NCBI RefSeq assembly: GCF_008274785.1
Contig: NZ_VTPU01000011.1
Span: 1 to 64,000 of the forward strand
DNA: 64,000 nt
Origin: Halomonas eurihalina
GTDB taxonomy: Bacteria > Pseudomonadota > Gammaproteobacteria > Pseudomonadales > Halomonadaceae
Reading direction: 5' to 3'
In this document: in pieces, positions 59,930-64,000 of the stretch
Layout of the letters: each line of letters starts with the position of its first letter
Numbering within the stretch: the stretch's first letter is position 1
Made by a program: the position numbers and the translations under genes
Notes under the pieces: generated by a model
Told to the model about the DNA's origin: nothing
The model's database searches: none
What the model saw: only the letters and a program-made list of their open reading frames with translations

Positions 59930-60813
59930 AGCTCGCTCAGCACGTGGTCGAGGTAGGCGCCGGCGGCATCGATTCCCGCTCCTTCCAGAGCGCCGCGGAA
60001 ACCGCCAAAGGCAGACACCTCGAAGACAACCGGGCCGTCCGAGGTCTCAGCCACATCCACGGTGGTGAAGTCCAGATCGAAGGGCGCCTGGGCCCGGGTG
60101 GCCAGCTCGATGAGCTCGGCCGACGGCGTATAGGCCTCGTAGCGCCCGCCGCTGTGGATGGTGGTGTTCCAGGTATCGCCGCTCTGGGGTACCCGGGCAT
60201 AGGTGCCCAGGTAGCGCCCGCCGGCGAACACCATGCCCAGGTCGCGGCCGGGCAGCTCCACCCGGCGCTGCAGATACATCATCGGATTGTCAGCCCGAAA
60301 GGCTGCCACCTCGCGGCGCAGGGCCTCGGGCGACTGATCGGCGGAAATCACGCACATGCCACGCGCCTTGGTCGAGAACAGCGGCTTGAAGACCGCCTCG
60401 CCGAAGCGCTGGACCGCCTGGCAGGCGCTGTCCAGGTCTTCGGTGACCAGGGTCTCCGGCATCGGAATGCCCGCATTGCGCAGGGTAACGGTACAGCTCA
60501 ACCGATTGATCAGCCGCAGCATCGTCTCCGCCCTGCTGAACACCCTGACGCCCCGGGCCTCGGCCACCCGCAGTAATTCGAGGCGGTCCAAGCTGGTGGG
60601 GCTGTACTCGGCGCTGATCTTCTTGACGATCAAGGCATCCAGCTCGCCGAGGTCCTGCCCCCGATGCTCGAGGCGGCCCGAGGTCAGGTCGAGGCAGGTC
60701 TCATGAAGGTCAATCACCGCACGAAACCCGGTGCGCGCTTCGATGGCATCCGCCAACACCTCGGTGGACCACTTGCCGGGAATGCCCACCACGCCGATCT
60801 TGGGGTTAGTCAA
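59926..60813 (-). CDS. GAK-system ATP-grasp enzyme
   Basis: This 295-residue RimK-like ATP-grasp protein has a pre-ATP-grasp domain (KIGVVGIPGKWSTEVLADA), the ATP loop FKPLFSTKARGM (about 140-155), and Mg ligands in VDVAETSDGPVVFEVSAFGGFR. Such enzymes join a carboxylate to an amine. The start is TTG, preceded by GAAGGAG; there is no ATG alternative. It overlaps the kinase gene upstream by 8 bp. Confidence 0.85.
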   Translation of the reverse strand: MTNPKIGVVGIPGKWSTEVLADAIEARTGFRAVIDLHETCLDLTSGRLEHRGQDLGELDALIVKKISAEYSPTSLDRLELLRVAEARGVRVFSRAETMLRLINRLSCTVTLRNAGIPMPETLVTEDLDSACQAVQRFGEAVFKPLFSTKARGMCVISADQSPEALRREVAAFRADNPMMYLQRRVELPGRDLGMVFAGGRYLGTYARVPQSGDTWNTTIHSGGRYEAYTPSAELIELATRAQAPFDLDFTTVDVAETSDGPVVFEVSAFGGFRGALEGAGIDAAGAYLDHVLSEL

Positions 60814-62446
60814 CGAAAATCTCCTTCATGGGAATACGGAAGCGGTGCGCCTTCTGCGGATCGGCCGCCAGCACCAGCTCAAGCAAATAACGGGCCCGCA
60901 GGAACATGCTGTTGGCCAAGGCATTGTCGAGGATGAAACGCGTGGAGGTGGCGAAGGAACGCGCCAACCCCAGCGCCAGCCTCAATTCGAAGGTCACATC
61001 GTCCTGAGATATCGCATAACGACGCGCCATCCGGTAGAAGTCCTGGGCCAGTTGCATGATCCGTCGGCGCAGCGGGGCATCCTTGATCTGCAGGCGATAG
61101 TTGGAAACCATGAATACCGAGACATCCTGCACGTAATCCATGTAGCTGGAGCGATGAAGGTCGATGAAATTGATCCGCCGCTCGAGTGGATCGTAGATGA
61201 TGTTATCGACATTGAAGTCGCCATGGATGTACACCGAAAAGGGCGCTTCGAGGCCGGCTTCCTTGTCCCTGGCTCGCTCGACCAGGGTGTCGAAAGCAAG
61301 CAGATCGACGCCGCATACCGTTGCACCACTATGTTTGAATTCGGGATGAATCTTGTACACCTCGCCGAGACGTTTCTCGAGCTGCTGCATATGGTTGGCC
61401 GCAACCGGGATGTCGGTATGAGTCTCGCGCCAAACCGACTTCAGCGTCCGGGTCAGCCGTTTCAGCGCCTCGTCGAGTAACTCGGAAGACTCGTTGAGCA
61501 GGATCTGCTCGAAGGTGAAACCCGGCATGTGTTCAATGAGCAGCGCCGCCGACTGGCCGCGTTTCTTGTAGGAGAGAATCTTGGGCGCCAGACCGGGATA
61601 TATCTCGTGCCAGCTCTCAACTCCCTGGCGTTCTTCCTTGACCTTGCGCTTGAGGCCATCCTTGAAGATGGCCACATAGTCATCATCCTGGCCCGTCGAG
61701 ATCCCCGAAATACTACTGCCCGAACGGGTCTCGGCGATGGGCGCCATGCTGAAGTCCTCGTTCTCGCTGTCGGTCAAGTCCTCCACCAGCGATTGCAGCG
61801 AACAATAGCGCTCGAAGTTGACCGACTGCCCCAGATTGGCCGAGATGATCACCTCGCTGAGATGCAGCAGAACCTCACCCATCTGACGAATGGCCTGGGC
61901 CACGAAGAGCGCCCGGGTGAGATCCTCTGTGCGATTATGACGCCTCTTGAGCGCCGTGATGCAGTGACTCACCCGGCGCCGGACATCCTTCTGCAGGCTC
62001 GCCTCCAGTCGACCTATCTGCAGGGCCCGCTGAGTATTGCTGCCAGCGACCGCCTCTTCGACCTTGGCCACGCCAGAGCGCACCTGAGCCAGCATGGGAG
62101 GAAAGGTTTCCGGATCCAGTGCCGCCAGATCGTCCATGTCGACCAGTTGATGGATGCACTCGCGACTCAACTCGGTGAGACGATCAAGGTCCGTTGATAC
62201 CAGCTCCAGACTGCGCAGCAGACGGCGCCTGGCTTCCCCGGTCTTCTTGCGGGAAAGCCGCCTGATGCAATCGGCATGGATGCGCATCTTGAGGTTGCGG
62301 GCATAACCATCGCGCTCCGCAACACGCCGGGCGATGGCAGCCGTGGGGCTGGTAAAAAAGGCTTGCAGGTTGGCCAGTTGCGAATCCACCTCGACACACA
62401 GGAAACGCAGATTGTCCTGAATGCTCTCAGGGATTCGATTGGTCAT
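60806..62446 (-). CDS. Helical (PhoU-like) domain fused to APH-type phosphotransferase
   Basis: In this 546-residue protein, residues 1-250 are predicted helical and PhoU-like, and residues 270-546 are an aminoglycoside phosphotransferase/choline-kinase fold with the catalytic loop IHGDFNVDN and the metal motif NFIDLHR. An ATP-site Lys may lie in LAPKILSYKKRGQS. It probably phosphorylates a small hydroxyl-bearing compound. A PhoU-like half would let it sense phosphate or contact a partner (inference). It overlaps the Nudix gene by 20 bp. Confidence 0.8.
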   Translation of the reverse strand: MTNRIPESIQDNLRFLCVEVDSQLANLQAFFTSPTAAIARRVAERDGYARNLKMRIHADCIRRLSRKKTGEARRRLLRSLELVSTDLDRLTELSRECIHQLVDMDDLAALDPETFPPMLAQVRSGVAKVEEAVAGSNTQRALQIGRLEASLQKDVRRRVSHCITALKRRHNRTEDLTRALFVAQAIRQMGEVLLHLSEVIISANLGQSVNFERYCSLQSLVEDLTDSENEDFSMAPIAETRSGSSISGISTGQDDDYVAIFKDGLKRKVKEERQGVESWHEIYPGLAPKILSYKKRGQSAALLIEHMPGFTFEQILLNESSELLDEALKRLTRTLKSVWRETHTDIPVAANHMQQLEKRLGEVYKIHPEFKHSGATVCGVDLLAFDTLVERARDKEAGLEAPFSVYIHGDFNVDNIIYDPLERRINFIDLHRSSYMDYVQDVSVFMVSNYRLQIKDAPLRRRIMQLAQDFYRMARRYAISQDDVTFELRLALGLARSFATSTRFILDNALANSMFLRARYLLELVLAADPQKAHRFRIPMKEIFVD

Positions 62447-62912
62447 GGAAAACGCCTGTGTAAAGGGGCTCTGCCGTCCGTTCTCGGGATTCGATCAGGC
62501 GTGGCAGTTGGAGAACCAGATAGGCGGGCGAAAAGGCCAATCGGACGAGGTCGCGGACCTCGACCCATCGTACTTCGAGTTGGCGCTTGTCGGGGCTCGG
62601 GCCGTTATGCGGGGCATAGTCATCCGGCACGGCGCAGCGAAAGATGAAATCCACCTGATGGCGACGGGTAGCGGGCTCGGTACGCTTGAGCTTGAAGTAG
62701 TCGCAGACCTGAATCAGCGCAGGCGCCAGCACATCAGTACCGATCTCCTCGCGACACTCGCGCTGCAAGGCCGCCTCCAGGGGCTCCCCGGTTTCCTGGC
62801 CGCCACCGGGCAGCGCGTAGACATCATCCTCCTTCTGCAACAGCAGGATGTGGTCTTCGCGCAGAATCAGCGCTCTGGCCGAATTGCGCACACCGGGAAT
62901 CAGCTCGGCCAT
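62427..62912 (-). CDS. Nudix hydrolase
   Basis: This 161-residue single-domain Nudix hydrolase has the complete box GGGQETGEPLEAALQRECREEIG near residues 36-58. It is first in the minus-strand cluster, divergent from the CofD-like gene by 160 bp. It would cleave a nucleoside diphosphate linked to another moiety. Its long overlap with the next gene suggests coupled expression. Confidence 0.88.
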   Translation of the reverse strand: MAELIPGVRNSARALILREDHILLLQKEDDVYALPGGGQETGEPLEAALQRECREEIGTDVLAPALIQVCDYFKLKRTEPATRRHQVDFIFRCAVPDDYAPHNGPSPDKRQLEVRWVEVRDLVRLAFSPAYLVLQLPRLIESRERTAEPLYTGVFHDQSNP

Positions 62913-63072
62913 GCTCGGATCACTCGAAGTTTCAACGCTACTTCAAGCATGCCACACCCCGCATGAAATTTCCGTGAAACCAGGCCCCGTCCTTACCGCC
63001 GGGAAGGCGACAAGACGACCAAAAGCAGGCACTCTTGGCTAGGCGTTCCAGACACAAAGCCAGGAAAACGAC

Positions 63073-64000
63073 ATGGTCGACGTTCGCGTGACCCGCACCG
63101 CGCGGGTACCCGACCCTCTACGGGTCCAGCGCTACCACAAGGCCCCGGAACTCGGGCCGAAGCTGCTCTTCTTCAGCGGCGGTTCGGCCCTCAACGGCAT
63201 ATCTCGACGGCTACAGCACTATACCCACAACTCCATTCACCTGGTGACGCCCTTCGACTCAGGCGGCAGCTCCGCCAAGCTGCGCAAGGCCTTCGGTATG
63301 CCGGCCATCGGCGATCTGCGCAGTCGCCTGATGGCACTCGCGGACGACTCCATCCTGGGCCACCCCGAGGTCTGCCGACTATTCACCTACCGGCTGCCAG
63401 AGGAAGCCGAGCCGGATGCCCTGCGGGCCACCCTCGACACGCTGGCGCGCGGGCAGCATCCTCTGACCGGCGATATTTCCAATCCGATGCGCCGCTTGAT
63501 CTGCAACCAGCTCGGCTTCTTCCTCGAGGCAATGCCCGACGACTTCGACCTGCGCGGCGCCAGCATCGGCAACCTGATTCTGGCGGGCGGCTACCTGAAC
63601 AATCATCAGCAGCTCGACCCGATCACCTTCCTGTTCTCCAAGCTGGTCCACGTCCGCGGCACCGTCCGCGCCATCATCGACCAGGATTATCACCTGGCGG
63701 CCACCTTGACGGACGGCTGCCAAGTACTGGGCCAGCACCGCATCACCGGCAAGGAAGTTGCGCCGCTGGTCACGCCTATCGCCAGACTCGAACTCTCGGC
63801 CGACCGGGATACCTACGAGCCCGTTACCGCAAAGCTGCACAAGAGAAACCAGCGCCTGATCGCCTCCGCCGAGCTGATCTGCTACCCGCCGGGCAGCTTC
63901 TACTCCAGCCTGTTGGCCAACCTGCTGCCCCACGGCGTCGGCCGGGCCATCCACGCCAACCGCTGTCCCAAGGTCTTCATTCCCAATTCAAGCCCCGACC
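63073..64000 (+). CDS. GAK-system CofD-like protein (partial, window edge)
   Basis: The frame starts at ATG 63073 (GGAAAA site before it) and is still open at the last base, with at least 309 codons. It shows the CofD/YvcK pattern: FFSGGSALNGISRRL, then PFDSGGSSAKLRKAFGMPAIGDLRSRL, and ASIGNLILAGGYLNN. CofD transfers a phospholactate group between GTP-activated and acceptor compounds, whereas YvcK-like proteins bind UDP-sugars. The GAK group has no known reaction. The C-terminus lies outside the window. Confidence 0.87.
   Translation, partial: MVDVRVTRTARVPDPLRVQRYHKAPELGPKLLFFSGGSALNGISRRLQHYTHNSIHLVTPFDSGGSSAKLRKAFGMPAIGDLRSRLMALADDSILGHPEVCRLFTYRLPEEAEPDALRATLDTLARGQHPLTGDISNPMRRLICNQLGFFLEAMPDDFDLRGASIGNLILAGGYLNNHQQLDPITFLFSKLVHVRGTVRAIIDQDYHLAATLTDGCQVLGQHRITGKEVAPLVTPIARLELSADRDTYEPVTAKLHKRNQRLIASAELICYPPGSFYSSLLANLLPHGVGRAIHANRCPKVFIPNSSPD

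Overview
The window reads as a chromosomal segment of a G+C-rich gammaproteobacterium, most likely a member of the Halomonadaceae (Halomonas-like). This is inference from protein content and gene order. The order ilvI-ilvH-ilvC-pssA, clpB-pgeF-rluD-bamD, and minor pilins-ispH-fkpB-lspA-ileS-ribF-murJ-rpsT-proB-obg-rpmA-rplU-ispB is the one known from pseudomonads and their relatives. No rRNA, CRISPR array, transposase or prophage is visible.

Region 1 (1-32.5 kb) is conserved housekeeping DNA: branched-chain amino acid synthesis (ilvIHC, with the activator ilvY divergent from ilvC), phosphatidylserine synthase, the ClpB disaggregase with a recognisable sigma-32 promoter, outer-membrane assembly (bamD), NAD synthesis, thiamine (thiO), a type IV minor-pilin set, isoprenoid and lipoprotein processing genes, ileS, ribF, murJ, three ribosomal proteins, obg, ispB and a tRNA-Pro(CGG). 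Two different perfect heptanucleotide tandem arrays lie between clpB and pgeF, one of them starting 3 bp from the heat-shock -35 element.

Region 2 (32.5-34.8 kb) is an islet of clearly lower G+C directly downstream of the tRNA-Pro. It carries a drug/metabolite exporter and an Fe(II)/2-oxoglutarate oxygenase gene that is broken by one missing G in a homopolymer.

Region 3 (34.8-55.3 kb) is catabolic and accessory: an ADP-ribosylglycohydrolase, a sugar porter with LacI-type operators, a sigma-54-controlled iron alcohol dehydrogenase/permease locus with its enhancer-binding protein (EBP), a LysR/EamA pair, a GntR-controlled YfcC transporter / DUF1028 / M20 amidohydrolase unit, and a second sigma-54 locus. 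The second locus encodes guanidinobutyrase, a YjiH-type transporter, 2-ketoarginine decarboxylase and an aldehyde dehydrogenase. Together these match the lower part of the arginine transaminase pathway: 2-ketoarginine to 4-guanidinobutyraldehyde to 4-guanidinobutyrate to GABA plus urea. Both sigma-54 promoters are preceded by paired, helically phased inverted repeats that look like activator sites.

Region 4 (55.3-64 kb, cut by the window end) is the most unusual. It is a tightly overlapping cluster of an amphi-Trp protein, a calcineurin-like phosphoesterase, two histidine phosphatases (one fused to a Nudix domain), an HprK-related P-loop kinase, an ATP-grasp ligase, an APH-type kinase with a helical N-terminal half, a separate Nudix hydrolase and a divergent CofD-like protein. 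Several of these families are the named parts of the uncharacterised 'GAK system'. The extra phosphate-cleaving enzymes suggest it makes, attaches or turns over a phosphorylated molecule or protein modification whose identity is unknown.
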